Shown here in pieces: positions 1 to 12,651 of a stretch of 64,000 nt of DNA. The translations under genes and the position numbers were made by a program. The first letter of the stretch is position 1, and every line of letters begins with the position of its first letter. This stretch comes from Druceiella hillmani (Eukaryota; Arthropoda; Insecta; Lepidoptera; Hepialidae). The stretch is taken from the NCBI GenBank assembly GCA_039881145.1, contig JAYKKI010000087.1, positions 6,644,001-6,708,000 of the forward strand. The letters are read 5' to 3'. The notes beneath the pieces were generated by a model. That model did no database searches and was not told the DNA's origin. It saw only the letters and a program-made list of their open reading frames with translations.

Positions 1-2608
1 ATTTGATACTTTGGGAACAAAATTAATTAAGTATATTACTGTAAATTAGTGAAGATATATTTATGACCAAAAATAATCATTATTTATCTTCTAAATAAAA
101 AATTAATATAATTAATTTGAAACTTACATGGATTTAAAGAAGTTTGACTTCAGTTTTGAAGTTATGTTAAAGCTCATACGTTTAAATAAATATGTGTATA
201 TGAATTATTATGAATTTTCTATTTTGGGAACCACACAATAGGGCTAGCATGCTTCAGTTTCCATCCATATGAAATAATAATTGAGTTTTGAAAATACAAC
301 TGTGGTTAAATAGAAAAAGAAAGAGGGTATCTCTAGTAATTAGTACATTTTGTAATGTTTAAAAATAAGTAATCTTCATTTTTGTTCACTATTCCCGTAT
401 TACCTCTTTTGGTTTTTAATTTGTCTCACATTTGTTTAAGATATATTTTTAAGTAATCAAAGGTTTCAAACGTTCGTAGTGACCTAACAGCTAACGGTAT
501 GAAAGATTTAAACGTGTCTAAAAATATTTCCCTTGTGTCATCCTGTTCTTTTATCTATAATATTGCCTATAATATTCCCGTTGGTTGAAAATGATCAACG
601 CCATCAATTATTAATAAATTGAAGCCATATTATAATGAATGAATAAATTGAAGCCATACAGATGCAAAAATATGGAAGTAATAATGTTAAATATAATATT
701 CTCAATACAAAAGTTCTGTTGTTAAAATGAAAGACAAATTTTCCACTTACTTTTCAAACATAAGCAGAACGATAATAAATAAAGATATTTGTGCGTATAT
801 TTCCTTAGAAAGTACGTATGAAAATTTAGAGTTTATTGTATTTTTGAGTATTTTCCGGATTGTAATTCCAAACAGTATTTTTAGTTACTTTATAAAATAT
901 ACTACATCCCACGACAAAAAAAATATTACCTTGTCTCTCGGTAATTTTTTTTCATTATATTTTGCCTAAGATAATATGTGAAATACCGTGCTTCGTCATT
1001 TCTCGCTTCATCACGTTTACTCCGTTACCGTCAAGACGACGAAACACACGCTAATTATAACATGAGTTTTTAAGTAAATTCAGCGGCCTCTGGGAAATAA
1101 ATGAACCAAAGAAAATAGATCTTTTTAGTGAGACAAGTATTTTTAACCAAGGAGTTTCGTTAACTCCTCAGTCATATTTTTGTTCGAAGTTTCTGGTTTG
1201 TACACGATATGGGTTTAAAATGACTGAAAAATAGAAAGTTTATGTATACAAGTTATAAATACATTATTTTTTGAATTGAAACTAGGTATTTATCTTTCTA
1301 AATAATTTTGACGTAATTAACATTGCTACATTTACATTACGGATTGTGGCATTATGTTTTGATTATTCTATAACGAAGGTATAGAATTCCATAAACATCA
1401 TATCATAACTATCACGGTTTTTCTTCTTTGTCGACCTGATTGTCTATCACAGACTTCTAACATCTAAACTAATATACAATACGAAAATTTGGCATAACTT
1501 TCAAATCTTTTAATTTAAAACTGTCTTGAGAAAAGAAATTGCAGCTTTTTATTTGTTTTTAATAGTTTCAAGAAAAAGGGGATATCAAGTCACGTTTTTT
1601 ATTACGTGACGTTTGTTTGATTTGAAAACCAATAGAAATATTCATATGTGAAAAAAAGTAAAAAAACTAAAGACGTGGTCACTTACAACTTAAAACAAAG
1701 AGTGCACAAAATTGTTTGTTCGAGTCCCTTTTCTCCTGCTCAATTATTGGAATAAATCCGAAACTTTTATTTTATTGATTTATTCACACTTCAAGGTATT
1801 TATATATTTGGTGGAATTAGTATTAAATGAGTAATCTTATCCACTTAGCTAAAATACTGGAAGTTAAATGCTTAATGTTATAGTAGACCGCGATATACAA
1901 CCGGTGAGGTTTTTGTGCAATTAACTATGCGTTAGATATTACAAATTAAAAATTAACCTAGTAGTAAATAAAACTAAGAAATAGTTAAGTCATCCATAAG
2001 TGTAAAGATAAAGAATACGATATGAGGATAAAGAATAAGGTATTGAGAAGGAATCGAGATTGAAATGTCTCTTTCAGAAAATTTTTGAAAATATAAATCG
2101 ACGAAGGATTCTGACTCGAAAGTCACGACTTACGTTTGCGTACATCTGCAGTGAAGGAATATTCGTAAAAGATATAGTTTAGTCCAGAAATAATGGGACT
2201 AAAGCGTGATTCAGAACTAAGACTTTGAATTAAGGATTGATAATAAACTAACTACAAGGATACTTTAACATATTGAAAGGATTACATAAAATGTGTAAAT
2301 TTCGCCGATTAACCACTTAAGGGGTGAGCTAAACTAAAGCGTGATCCTATATTCCGAAGCAAAATAAAGAGCGAATACAAACATTTAAAAAGTGATCTAT
2401 TATATTTAACCGATAAATGTATACCCACTGAGCTTACAGTAGCGCATGTCTCCATAATTGAGCAAATGTTACTACTCTCATGGTGACTTTTTTACTTTAA
2501 TTAAAATTGCAAAGAAGTATAAATCATTGCATAAAACATATTGATAAAATTTCCACGTCGTTACTAACATTATAAATCCAGAACATAGTTTTTTTCTTAC
2601 ATAATAAA
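1..2608. other. AT-rich gene-free stretch
   Basis: No recognisable coding region, RNA gene or transposon end was found. The 80-codon frame at 727-969 is low in complexity, matches nothing I know and has no splice context. A short palindrome (gtcacg...cgtgac) lies near 1590-1611. Near 1717-1730 there is a B-box-like GTTCGAGTCC, but no paired A box is clear enough to call a SINE. Confidence 0.6.
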
Positions 2609-2815
2609 TTCGCAACTAAATGAAAATACATGATGTAGTATTATTTCTACTTTCTTTAAGTTCTTTAACACGACCTAGGTTTCGCTGTATTGCAACATCT
2701 TCAGGTGGGCTATTAGCAAAGATTATTTTTGCTAATTGTCCACCTGAAGAATCTTAAATAATGAATTTCTACAAAGTTTTCATGAAACTTGGCATAAATA
2801 TAGTTCATAATGTGA
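2609..2815 (-). mobile_element. Degenerate PLE-derived foldback element with hammerhead-like motif (copy 1)
   Basis: A member of the family also seen near 11.8, 27.7, 32.1, 51.3, 58.7, 60.1 and 61.3 kb. It has the family body: aactaaatgaaa, a gatgtagtattatttctac block, a pyrimidine block, then the reverse complement of the hammerhead core. It then turns back on itself, because cacctgaaga reappears on the plus strand at 2741-2750, and it ends in a diverged copy of the terminal segment near 2760-2815. The flanks are too diverged for me to fix a target-site duplication. It is non-autonomous, with no reading frame. Confidence 0.7.
2669..2708 (-). ncRNA. Hammerhead-like ribozyme motif, degraded
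   Basis: Read on the minus strand: CCAC, CTGAAGA, a stem II with AAT loop, GAAA, a short palindromic stem III (ACCTAGGT), then C and GTG. Stem I pairs over only three positions and the closing pair of stem II is lost (C opposite A). All conserved boxes are present, but this copy is probably weak or inactive. Confidence 0.5.
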
Positions 2816-3072
2816 ATTAACATTTAAGCTGATTCTTAATTCATATAATTCCTATAGCATGAAACTCCATTCATGAAAGTCAATTTTACATATTTACAAC
2901 TATAGCATATACAATATGGCGCAATGTGTTATTCTTAAGTATTCTCTAAGTAAGTAATTTCTTAAGTATTCTTGCTCGATTGCTCAAGTATTCTAAAGAC
3001 CTAAAACCTGCATACTTCTGCGAAACACAGTAAAATGAATAGCAATATGTGCTTATAATAAACAATCCACCT

Positions 3073-3097
3073 GAGCAAAGCCACGGGTAAAAACTAG
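3073..3097 (+). mobile_element. Possible Helitron-like 3' terminus
   Basis: The block reads gagcaaagccacgggtaaaa and then CTAG. Invertebrate non-autonomous Helitron-type repeats often end in an AAGCCGCGGG-like block followed by CTAG. No partner 5' end was identified, so the element boundary is unknown. Identification rests on one short motif. Confidence 0.25.
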
Positions 3098-6030
3098 AAC
3101 ATTTGGATCGTTTTTATGCGTACGCTTTATTTGAACATAGTATATCAAAAGCTTATACACGCTTTACATGCGGCGGTATGCATTTCACGTTTGAACATAA
3201 ATGAATTTATAATGCATGAATATATGCCCAAACAAATCAATGCATTCCTTATTCACAACCAGTGGTTATTGAAGTCGGTTAATTTTTTGTGTTAAAATGT
3301 TTAATTTTTTAATTTTTAGTGCTTGTGCCACATTTTGTACCACATTTACTTAGAAAGAAAATTATTCATGAAAAATTTAATATCACTTCATTTATTGCAA
3401 TCAAAACAGGCATTTGAGTAATTTGATGGCCACAAATATGTAATTTACATACGTAACCTATATATATATAAAAATGGTCAATATTACTTTTTTCTTTTGC
3501 TTTACCGTAAACAGTGCTTCCCACCATTGCATATATTTACATATTCACTTATTAATATTCAGATTACTTCCTATAATTTTTAATTTTTGCATATACCTGT
3601 ACATAATTTCTAACTTACCTAGCTAGTTGCTTCAGATATTTGTATGAATCTGTATATATTTACCCACCTGCTTACTAACAGTAAAGCAAGTCATCAAATC
3701 CACACTAATGAATCTCCTCCTTATCATTGAGAGATCATATAACGATCTTCTACTTCGTTAACTAAGTCACTGTGTGTGTTAAAAGACTCGTCAAGAAAAG
3801 TCAAAAGAACTAAACGTGGTGAATCTACTCTTCATTATTAAGTAGATCTACATTTTGGCTCAATCATGAGACCCTTATCGTCCTCTCTGATTAAGGTAAA
3901 TTGCTGAGAAAAGTTTTGCGGTATTATCCGTTGAGAAGTTCCTTAGGATATTTCGCAGACTATTACCAGGTCCTCATTATACTAACATGTGAATATTTCT
4001 AGTCAATTTCCATTCCAAGGAAAAGAGAATCGTGAAATCAGTCAATCATTTCCGAGTTATCAAAATAAAAAAATCACATAAGCATAGAGTTGAGAATCTC
4101 CCTATTTATTCAAGTCGTATAAAAATAACACATATTCAAACACAGAATACTTATTACCTGATGTTCGATTAACACTTGACCGTTTTTTTTTAATTTGATA
4201 TATCTAAGCTACTTTAGTGAGAGTGGAAATACTATTATCTTTCATTTCTCAACCAGTAAAAGTAAGCTTATGATGAAAGCTTAGTAATAGATAACTTCAT
4301 CTCATCCTATTATAATGTGAATGAACCAAGGTTCAATGTGAATGTCAATATTGATTGGCGTATGAACAAACTTCGGTTCAATCACATTTGCCATCGTTAA
4401 TCATATGAAAAACCGTTTCTTTTAATGTGTTCAATCGTTTAAAAATATAAAAAAAAAATTATTTCCAAACTAACTTTATTCAAGTTCCTAAAGGTAGATT
4501 TATATTATTTAATTGAATAAAATTTAATTTCATAAGTATTCAAACGCTGTTCAAATTTAAACTGGTTTATTTAAAGATAAAGTTGTTTTAACTTGGTCGT
4601 CAGTTTCCATTAAAAGTAATTGGGTAAATATTTATTCTAACGTCTATGCTTACAACCCCACGTATTATATATTTAAATGGCTTTCAATATATTTGGTGTT
4701 TATCAATAAGTTCGCAGCCATTTATATTGTCTACATCTAATAGTTAAATTACATTCCGAAGAATAAGAATGATTAGTGATTAAAATAGTACCGAAGCCAA
4801 TTAACTTCTCCCCTTCTAATAAAATACGTAAAGTTTTTTTTCAAATATTGTAATAAGTTTCAAATATTTTTTCAAGTATTGTACTTGTTGCTTAAAATTA
4901 AGGAGATATAATATATATTTACATTATACATAAGTTTAAAAAATTCTTATACTTTAATTAATTCTCAGTGCAAAAATTGCCTAGAAATATTTTACATGTG
5001 AAAAAAAATGTTTGTCGTCAATTATGTTCGCAGTTGAAGAATTAAAAAAAAAACAAAAAACCAGTAGTAAAATTTTATGATCTACTTTACCGTTTGATTT
5101 CACTTGAAATCAAAATAATTAAACTCTGGTTTATCGACTTATAGTCGCTAAAAAGAAAAAGGAGTACAATATTATTTTTCATGTACTTTTGTTAGTGGTA
5201 TTCAATTTAAAGGTTCAGAAAATTCCATGAAAATGTCACAAATTTCAGTTTCACATTTTATTATCATTTTAAAATTATTCGTAATATCAAGATTTTTGCT
5301 GATAAATACAGTATATCATACCTAATTTTCGTAAATATACGTGTAAATAACAAATTGAAGGAAATACGTTAAATGTCACTTTATATAAAGCAATATAATA
5401 TTAATCACTAGTAACCTTCAAGTGAAAATACATAATTTAAAACTAGAGGTATCCAGGACGTTCATTATATATATGAAACAGGTGGGCAGTTGTTGGTATG
5501 CATAAGATGGAGTCGTTATATTTAAAGATGACTTGACTTGTCTCATAAAAATGATGAATGCGAAAAAGGAAGTGGAATTTAATTTTTAGGGTAATTTCAA
5601 ATTTTGCAAAAAAATAAATGATGTTATCTTATATACGTAGAGGGGAGAAGGATCAAATTAAGTATTAAAATTTTTATTACTTTATCATATGTAATGTGAG
5701 ATATATATAGTTTGAAAGGGCTAATTGTGAGGGTCTAAAAATATATTGTTCCCCTAATTTTACGTATTTTGAATTCAGAGACATAACGAAAAATAGACAA
5801 AATGAATATGTCACACCCCATTATTTCTGAAATTACTGCCCATAAGATTGAGAAGAAAGTAGGGTTTTTCGAAGCCTGCATAAAGGTTGAGGAAAAATTG
5901 TGCCATAATTTTTAAATATACGACGTGATGTTAAATATTTATGTATTGTAAATGTCATGGTTTTTAAATATGGGACGATATGAAACGTGAAATTTATGTT
6001 TCTAAATAATTTAATACAATTATACTTAGC

Positions 6031-6033
<3 letters not shown>
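3098..6033. other. AT-rich gene-free stretch
   Basis: Nothing supportable was found on either strand: no transposase motif, no tRNA-like promoter and no repeat shared with the rest of the window. Only short A/T runs and ordinary AT-rich sequence are present. Confidence 0.55.

Positions 6034-6077
<44 letters not shown>
6034..6077. repeat. (TA)n microsatellite
   Basis: An uninterrupted alternating TA run of about 22 units. It is self-complementary and prone to cruciform extrusion and replication slippage. Confidence 0.95.
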
Positions 6078-6079
<2 letters not shown>

Positions 6080-7141
6080 TGTCTAAATGTGTACGGAACT
6101 CCTTTAGTGCGAGTTCTACTCTTACACCTTCTTTAAAAATGTTAATTTTGAGGAAAAATTTAAATTATTCATTTACTGGGTTATTTTGTATTTGGCCAGA
6201 TCTCAAAGCCGTCGAAATATTTGCCGACATATTTACTTGCTAACATTTTTTATGGTTTTATTTCTACGGAAAAAGTAAGATACTGAAGGTTGCCTGAAGT
6301 ACGTTGAGAACTATCGTGTGATTGAAACCTTTGTGAGATCACTACGCATTGGAGATATCACATAGCATCTTCAAGGGCAAGTAAACGTACTGAGGTTCTT
6401 GCTTTAGTACTATTTTACGCGTTTTCTCCTAGAACCCTATAAAAAGCATATAATTTCACTATATTCTAGAAGCGCCACCATCACCTTAACATACATTTGC
6501 ATATATTATGTAAATGTGTATGTATGCGACATTTCTAATGTATTTTACTTAACGCCGTGCGAATAACTACCAGAAAATGTTAAAAAAAACATTTTTTTTA
6601 AAGTTTTCGATATAATATTCGCTAAAGAAACGACAATTTACTGAACAATATTTTCAATAAGTAACGAAGCAATGAAATGATATGAAAATAGCGTTGCAGG
6701 GAAGACGTTCGTTTCCCTGTCGTAAGGAGAATATTAGTTTTGATTAGTATTTTGCACTAGAGCAGCAATTATTACTGGACAAGGAACGATCATGACTACT
6801 ATTGGCTTTATTCGACATTACTTACAATTTGCCAAAAACTGAGGATCCCAATAAATTATAACATAATTTTCAAACATTTCTCATATATACACACTGCGTG
6901 TGTGCGTATGTGCGTGCATACGCATGTGTGTGTGTTTGTAGACATGTAACAGTTTTATATTTTATACAAATTGTCCCGATCGACATTTCTTAATATCTTA
7001 CATCTTTTCAATACTTTCATCCAATATTCTCTGGTAATATGTGTGCGTATCTCTCGTATTTACAAAATTAACATTTATGTATGCTAATAATAAAATTGTG
7101 ATAAAGTGCATTCTGTACGTGGAAAATATTTTAATACCCAG

Positions 7142-7219
7142 GGACAACATATTAAAGGAAAAAAAAAATTAAAAAATGTTGTCCTAATTACACCCGCACA
7201 AAGTCGTAGGTACAGCTAG
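7142..7219 (+). mobile_element. Possible Helitron-like 3' end with upstream inverted repeat
   Basis: At 7197-7219 the block cacaaagtcgtaggtacag is followed by CTAG, resembling the terminus at 3073-3097. Just upstream, ggacaacat (7142-7150) and atgttgtcc (7176-7184) form a 9-bp stem. A hairpin before a CTAG/CTRR end is a Helitron trait, although this stem lies further from the end than usual. No 5' end was found. Confidence 0.25.
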
Positions 7220-7585
7220 TTATAAAGTCGTACTATATAAAAACAGAGAAACGATGCAAAGAAATAGTAAAGCAATTTAACATTTTTTGGTCACATTATA
7301 TAACTTCAATCCCACGGTTCGCAGAAACCTGTACTCTTACATATTATAAGAGTATATAATTAAAACACAATAATACAAAGACACATAATAAAAATGCATA
7401 ACACTTTATTATTAAGACTTTCTAAAAAATCCTATTTTAAAATATAATTGCGATACATAAAAAAGAAAATTGCTGCATTACTAAAAAGCTGTGTTTAAGA
7501 ACAGAAAATATTGAAGACCAGGAAAAATGTAGATAAAAAAAATAAAACTTCAATTTAAACGCGCAAATACAGAATAACACTTATA

Positions 7586-7588
<3 letters not shown>

Positions 7589-7656
<68 letters not shown>
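7589..7656. repeat. (TA)n microsatellite
   Basis: An uninterrupted alternating TA run of about 34 units. Confidence 0.95.
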
Positions 7657-7659
<3 letters not shown>

Positions 7660-7834
7660 GTAAATATAATTTATATATGTCCATCGTGCTTTATAGTGTA
7701 GCATGGTATGGTTTGAAAACTTCATAAAAATTTGGTAGTTGTGGTATTTAAAAGCGAACTTGTAATTTTAAATAATATACCTATCCTAAGTCCTCATCCC
7801 AATTAGTTATAAATATTTACGTTATTATTATTAA

Positions 7835-8042
7835 AACGCTTAGTGTGTTACTTAATGACGTTTTTTTTACTGTGATGTGTTACTTAATGACAATAAGTAT
7901 ACGCCGCGATAGTCGCAAAAATTTCTTATTAAAGCTTGGTAGCTTTTCGTGCGCGGGCATAAGTTTTTATGCGGCCTATACTTATCGTCACTAAGTAACA
8001 CATAAAAGTCGAAAACAACGTCATTAGTAAGACACTAAGCGT
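7835..8042. mobile_element. Foldback MITE flanked by TTAA
   Basis: The outer inverted repeats aacgcttagtgtgttac (left) and the complement ending cactaagcgt (right) sit immediately inside TTAA tetranucleotides at 7831-7834 and 8043-8046. The arms continue inward: a second gtgttacttaatgaca...tacgccgc block on the left pairs with gcggcc...tcactaagtaacac on the right, giving imperfect arms of about 75 bp around a 57-bp centre. The left arm also contains an internal direct duplication of tgttacttaatgac. A TTAA target site is typical of piggyBac-type MITEs. However, the symmetry extends outward into ttattatt/aataataa, so the true end could lie a few bases further out. Confidence 0.6.
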
Positions 8043-8074
8043 TTAAATAATAAGTGGTAGGTAAGTATTTTTGC

Positions 8075-8203
8075 TGAAATTACGTCACTGGCAAGTGTAA
8101 AGGACGTGCATATATTCTGAAATTACGTCACTGGCAAGTGTAAAGGACGTGCATATATTCTGAAATTACGTCACTGGCAAGTGTAAAGGACGTGCATATA
8201 TTC
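8075..8203. repeat. 43-bp tandem repeat, three identical units with CRE-like motif
   Basis: Units at 8075-8117, 8118-8160 and 8161-8203 read identically. Each contains ATTACGTCA, the reverse of TGACGTAA, a CREB/ATF/bZIP-type half-palindrome. It lies 30 bp right of the MITE at 7835-8042 and leads into the GC-richer stretch near 8275-8370. Identity of all three units points to recent amplification. Confidence 0.9.
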
Positions 8204-10336
8204 TGCTGCAGCACTTTATTTATTGCAAAGTTATTCACTTACCCTTTCGTTTATTTACGCGTTACCTACATTTATTGACCGGGCGCGGAATTCTAATGGG
8301 TGAAGCGTTTGGTGGTTGAGGTGGGGAGAACCTTTATCTAATTCCACGCAGGCAAAATCGCGGGCGAGAAATAGTTATTTAATAAAAAGTGTAAATATAA
8401 ATAATTACAGAAAAAATGAATTTATAATTTTTCCATTTAGGTGTGTATATTACGTTAATTTTTACTCGCGATTCCTCTTGTCTTCCATTAGGTTTTTATT
8501 TTAAAAATATCCTTGATTAAAAACAAAGCAACTTCAACTTTAAGCCAAATTGTCATGACAGTTTCTAGAGTATTCATTAGCTCTAAGCCTGCACAATTGA
8601 TTTTTACTTAGTGATCCGGACAGCTTAGGCCACTTTTGTATCCTTTTTATACCAACGATATATTCAATAAATAAAATAATGTTGGATAATGTTAAATCTT
8701 TCTTGATTATAATTGATACTCCAACAGTCAAATTCACATTTAAATATGTCTAGTACTTTTTGCATGTTTCTCGTCAAACGAGCAAATGAACAGAAGTACG
8801 ATAAAATGTTGTTTCTATTCAATCGAAGTAGCCAAAAATATATTGTGAATGCTCTTTGCCCCACCAAGGGGCATAGAATGTTAAAAAAGAGTTAAGAGCG
8901 TATAAAAGGTTAATTGCAAAAAAACTAACAAATAAATTATTGCATTATTTCAATACAATATTCCAAAAGATTTTATAAAAATACCTTTGAGTATGATCAC
9001 ATTCACAAGATATACAGCGGACAGCGGGTACAAGTATGTATATATTACATGGTGTTGGTCACGATAAAAACAGTTAATAGTGTAATAAAAATCATTCTGG
9101 TATGAAAGTACAATACCCGGAAAATGGGATTCATTTGAATAAAATATGCTTAGTTTCCCAGACTTTCTAAACAATTATAATTCCTCCTGTTATTATGTAA
9201 TACTTTCATGTTGCTGGAACGGACTTAGCTGACTCAAATAAACACTTCATCCTACAGCTCTCTACTTGGCAAAAAGTATTCATCCAAATGTACAATGTAT
9301 TATTAACTGTTGCATAAATTAAATTTCACATCATGTTACAAAGTTATTTGTGTTCTTAGAATATTTGATCTACTTTTTTCGGCCATATATTTTTTGGTGA
9401 TATTTTAATATATTTGGTTTTTTTGTTACGATTTCATAGCGAGTATAAATCTTTATAATATTGACATGTACACATGCAGTACATAATACCTTAGTAGTTT
9501 TTAAATTTTAGGGATAAAATATTACATGTGTATGGTTTAATTAAACCAAAGAATGTTAACCCCATTTATTGGGTCACATTTTTACAGGTTCTCTGTAAAT
9601 ACAATAAATTTTGTAATTCGAGACATTGGATTTAGTCATATTATTCGTATAGATACAAGCTTCGAAATTCCCTTGCAATGTGTCTTATCCCTCAAATCTT
9701 CGACCTCCTTCTCCTTTAGGTTCCTTAGTTTTTAAATAGTTACAAATCCTAAAATTTATTTTGCAACTATTTTTTCTGATTGACAATAAAATATTGGAGA
9801 AATAAAATATTTTATTTGACAATAAAATTTTGGAAATTTTTATGGCAAGGTTGGAGATAAATTTTCATTTTATAATATTATCATTATATTTTCATTATAT
9901 AGTAAACACTAGTTGCTTCGCAACACATGCACTTATGTTACGCACAGGTCCGGTTTTCTTTAACTTCGTTGAAAAAAAATTAAAATTTTATGTTTCTGTT
10001 TCTATGTGTTCGGTACATTCTGTTGTCTATATGAGTAAATTAATTAATACTGCAAGAGCTGCATGTAAATGTGTAAAAAAGGTAATAGTTAATTAAAATA
10101 ACAAAAAGCTTTTTTCTGGATTATTTTCATAAATATAAGAATGATACGTTTTATTTAGAGACTAATAACAGATAATTAATTAATATTTCAATAAAAAATA
10201 TTATATAAATTATGATGTTTCATAGTCAGACCCAATATGACTAAAAATAAAAAACCTGAATTAGCATATCGCTGATATCAATTTCTGCGCAATTATATTC
10301 GAATATTTAAATCGCAAGGGTTTATCTAGGGTTTAT
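8204..10336. other. Gene-free stretch, GC-richer at its left end
   Basis: About 8275-8370 is clearly GC-richer than its surroundings (gaccgggcgcggaa; cgcaggcaaaatcgcgggc) and may be part of an unrecognised repeat. A block ctctttgccccaccaaggggcatag near 8851-8875 resembles ttctttgccccattaaagtggcatag near 11492-11517, suggesting a diverged shared repeat. The frame at 8713-8895 spans that block but matches no family I know. No other feature was found. Confidence 0.45.
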
Positions 10337-10505
10337 ATATACACGTGCGTACATGTGCATTCGTGCGTGCGTCTGTGCTTGTTTTTGTGTCTGTGTATGT
10401 ATCTGTGTCTGAATGTGTGTGTGTGTGTGTGTGTGCGTGTGGGTTTTGTGTGTGTGTACGCGCGTGTGTTTGTGTGTGCGTGTGTGAGTGTGTGTAAGTG
10501 CACAC
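10337..10505. repeat. (GT)n-rich microsatellite
   Basis: TG/GT repeats interrupted by cg and ct variants. The opposite strand translates to a His/Thr-rich frame (10322-10546) that is only the repeat read as codons. Confidence 0.9.
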
Positions 10506-11785
10506 ATATTTAAATAGTTTTTGTACAATTTACAAACTTTCATCATTTACTGAGATTTGATAAAATACCCAAAAAAATATAGAAATAAAAAGTGTTATAC
10601 TAATTTGGCACGATGATTTATTTTTGGGATTTCATCATGTATATCTCTCAAACCTAATTTATGTGAAATGTGTTCGACACACAGTAGTTAATTATCATTA
10701 CTCTTAATGGACGGCCTGCCCGACGAATAGTCCGATCATCAGCCCAAGAGACCATATTTTTGTTCCTATTCCCGTTTGTATTAGAGACCAGCTTGTATAT
10801 TAGATAAATTCATTTATGAAAGTATATTCTTTGATAACGATGTGTTTGTGTGGGTTGGAAATGTTTAAAATATGTTCAAATTGTTTTCTTTACAGAAAAT
10901 GTTACGAATGTCCGTTATCAAATGGATATCGCATTGCAAAGAAATGATTTCTAATGTTTTGTATTGGAAGATGATTTTATATTCATAAGTGAATATTGGT
11001 ACCTATAATTTTGGCAACTACTTGATTAATATTGTTATAATAAATAATACTCAAAAACCAAAATTGATTTTTTTTTCATTTGGGCTCAATTTCTTAATTT
11101 CACCTTGGCACATCAATGGTCTTTTTCAATATATTTCTCAGCATTATTCATTACATATAGTATTGTGCAAGCAATCAACTCATTTAGGTTGAAGCAGATC
11201 CCGAACGTCTTTCCAGATGCCTTCGTTGGGAAGTTTGCTAGGAAGAATAGATTGAGCAACAAAATCAACACTCCGCATATCTACCTAGTTTGGCCATATT
11301 TTCACAAGAGAACCCATCACTTTCCTCAAATTGATTTTGGTTTGGAATCCTGATAGGAAGAGAAAACGTGATAATCCGAAATAGACTTTACGGTAGTCTC
11401 TGCTGTCAAAACTGAAGAGCATCAACAAAACCTAGTGTGAAGCAATTCATGATACACGGTGTTGATCAGTATAGCGTAGAATCTTAGTTGTTCTTTGCCC
11501 CATTAAAGTGGCATAGTATATAGAAATAGGTCATGAACAATTCAGAAGTTATATTACCATAATCGAAATATGTCTATTACGAAAGCTTTTCAATCGTCAG
11601 TATCATCAACCGATATCGAAGACTTTAATTTCATTATACTCATTAATATTAGAAACATTACAAACGTTTATATTTCCGTGGAATTCATGAAATCAACTTT
11701 AATAAATAGCCATTGAAATAATAGCCATTGTATGATAAGACATATTAACTCTTACAAATACAGAAAGAAGGATATTGTTAACAAA
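10506..11785. other. Gene-free stretch with unrecognised open frame
   Basis: An 82-codon frame at 11105-11353 is less AT-rich than its surroundings and continues into stops. I cannot assign it to a transposon or host family. It could be a decayed mobile-element segment. Confidence 0.4.
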
Positions 11786-12030
11786 TATTAAATATATTTG
11801 GCGTTAATTTTGTAGAAATTCATTATTCACAATTAAATGAAACTACGTGATGTAGTATTATTTCTACTTTCTTTAATTTATTTACCACGACCGAGGGACC
11901 GACCTATGAAACTACGTGATGTAAGTATTATTTCTTCTTTCTTCAAATTCTTTACCATGACCTAGATTTCGTTGTATTACAACATCTTCAGGTGGACTAT
12001 TAGCAAAGGTTAACTCTTAGGAACTTCCAG
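11786..12030 (-). mobile_element. PLE pseudo-LTR segment (hammerhead family copy 2)
   Basis: It begins with the family terminus aatatatttggcgttaat, then cacaattaaatgaaac, the gatgtagtatta block and the pyrimidine block. An internal partial duplication repeats atgaaactacgtgatgta at about 11907-11924. The hammerhead-like core follows on the minus strand. Unlike the short copies, it runs directly into PLE 3' sequence to the right, which links the short family to a Penelope-like parent. Confidence 0.75.
11954..11995 (-). ncRNA. Hammerhead-like ribozyme motif, near intact
   Basis: Minus strand: CCAC, CTGAAGA, one extra T, GTTGT-AAT-ACAAC (stem II and loop), GAAA, stem III TCTAGGT, C, then ATGG. 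Stem II is fully paired. The first pair of stem I is lost because A replaces G just after the cleavage site. Confidence 0.55.
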
Positions 12031-12457
12031 CATTTATATATTATACAAAATAATAGCGGAGGCCATGTTTGTGTGGGTTTTCTCACTGCTTAGGTTATTG
12101 AGTGTATTGTAGGGGAGCGGTGTAATTTTTATTATATTTTTGAAAGTTATACAATATACCAGTATTTTAGTGAGGTTAAGAAATGTAATTGGTGTTATTC
12201 TATGAGGTCGTACAATGCAAATGTTTCGGTGTATGTGATAAAATTAAATGGGTATTATTCTCAGTAATATATTTATACAATAGCAAGGGTATCTGATGGT
12301 AAGAACAAGGTTGTACCACTAATTATACATATTGCCCATTTTATTTGTTTATTAATTAATTTTTTTTTTATTTCTATTTAGATGTATATATTTAGATATA
12401 TGTTCCGAGCTGAAACAATTTGAAGTGCAGAATCAAGGTTGTCTAGCCATATTATGT

Positions 12458-12651
12458 TTAAAATATATTAAATATAGGTGATGATAATACATGTAGTTGT
12501 TCATTTAATATATTAACATTGGTGTCTCTATTACGTCTGTTTATTTCTAATTTTTCTAGGATATTGAGTTTATTGCCTTTAAAAATAACTTTCAAAATAA
12601 CCATCACCCTCATACCGACAATACTCCCTACATATTCCAAATAAATACAAA
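12458..12651 (-). pseudogene. PLE reverse transcriptase/endonuclease ORF, C-terminal remnant (left arm)
   Basis: The minus-strand frame contains KLNILEKLEINRR followed by NVNILNEQLHVLSSPIFN and a stop. The pattern KLNILE(x)LEI...NILNEQ...SPIF(N) is characteristic of the tail downstream of the GIY-YIG endonuclease domain in Penelope-like and related invertebrate retroelement polyproteins. Only the last ~60 residues survive. The reverse transcriptase and GIY-YIG core are absent upstream because the palindrome junction interrupts the element. The in-frame AUG near 12640 is fortuitous. The frame is uninterrupted to its stop, so it decayed less than the mirror copy. Confidence 0.65.

Noticed and set aside
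1710..1745. B-box-like gttcgagtccc, possible tRNA or SINE
   Set aside because: No A box at proper spacing, no cloverleaf and no A-rich tail.
8075..8203. Possible CRISPR-like array (three repeats)
   Set aside because: The repeats are directly adjacent with no spacers and the context is a eukaryotic genome. It is a plain tandem repeat.
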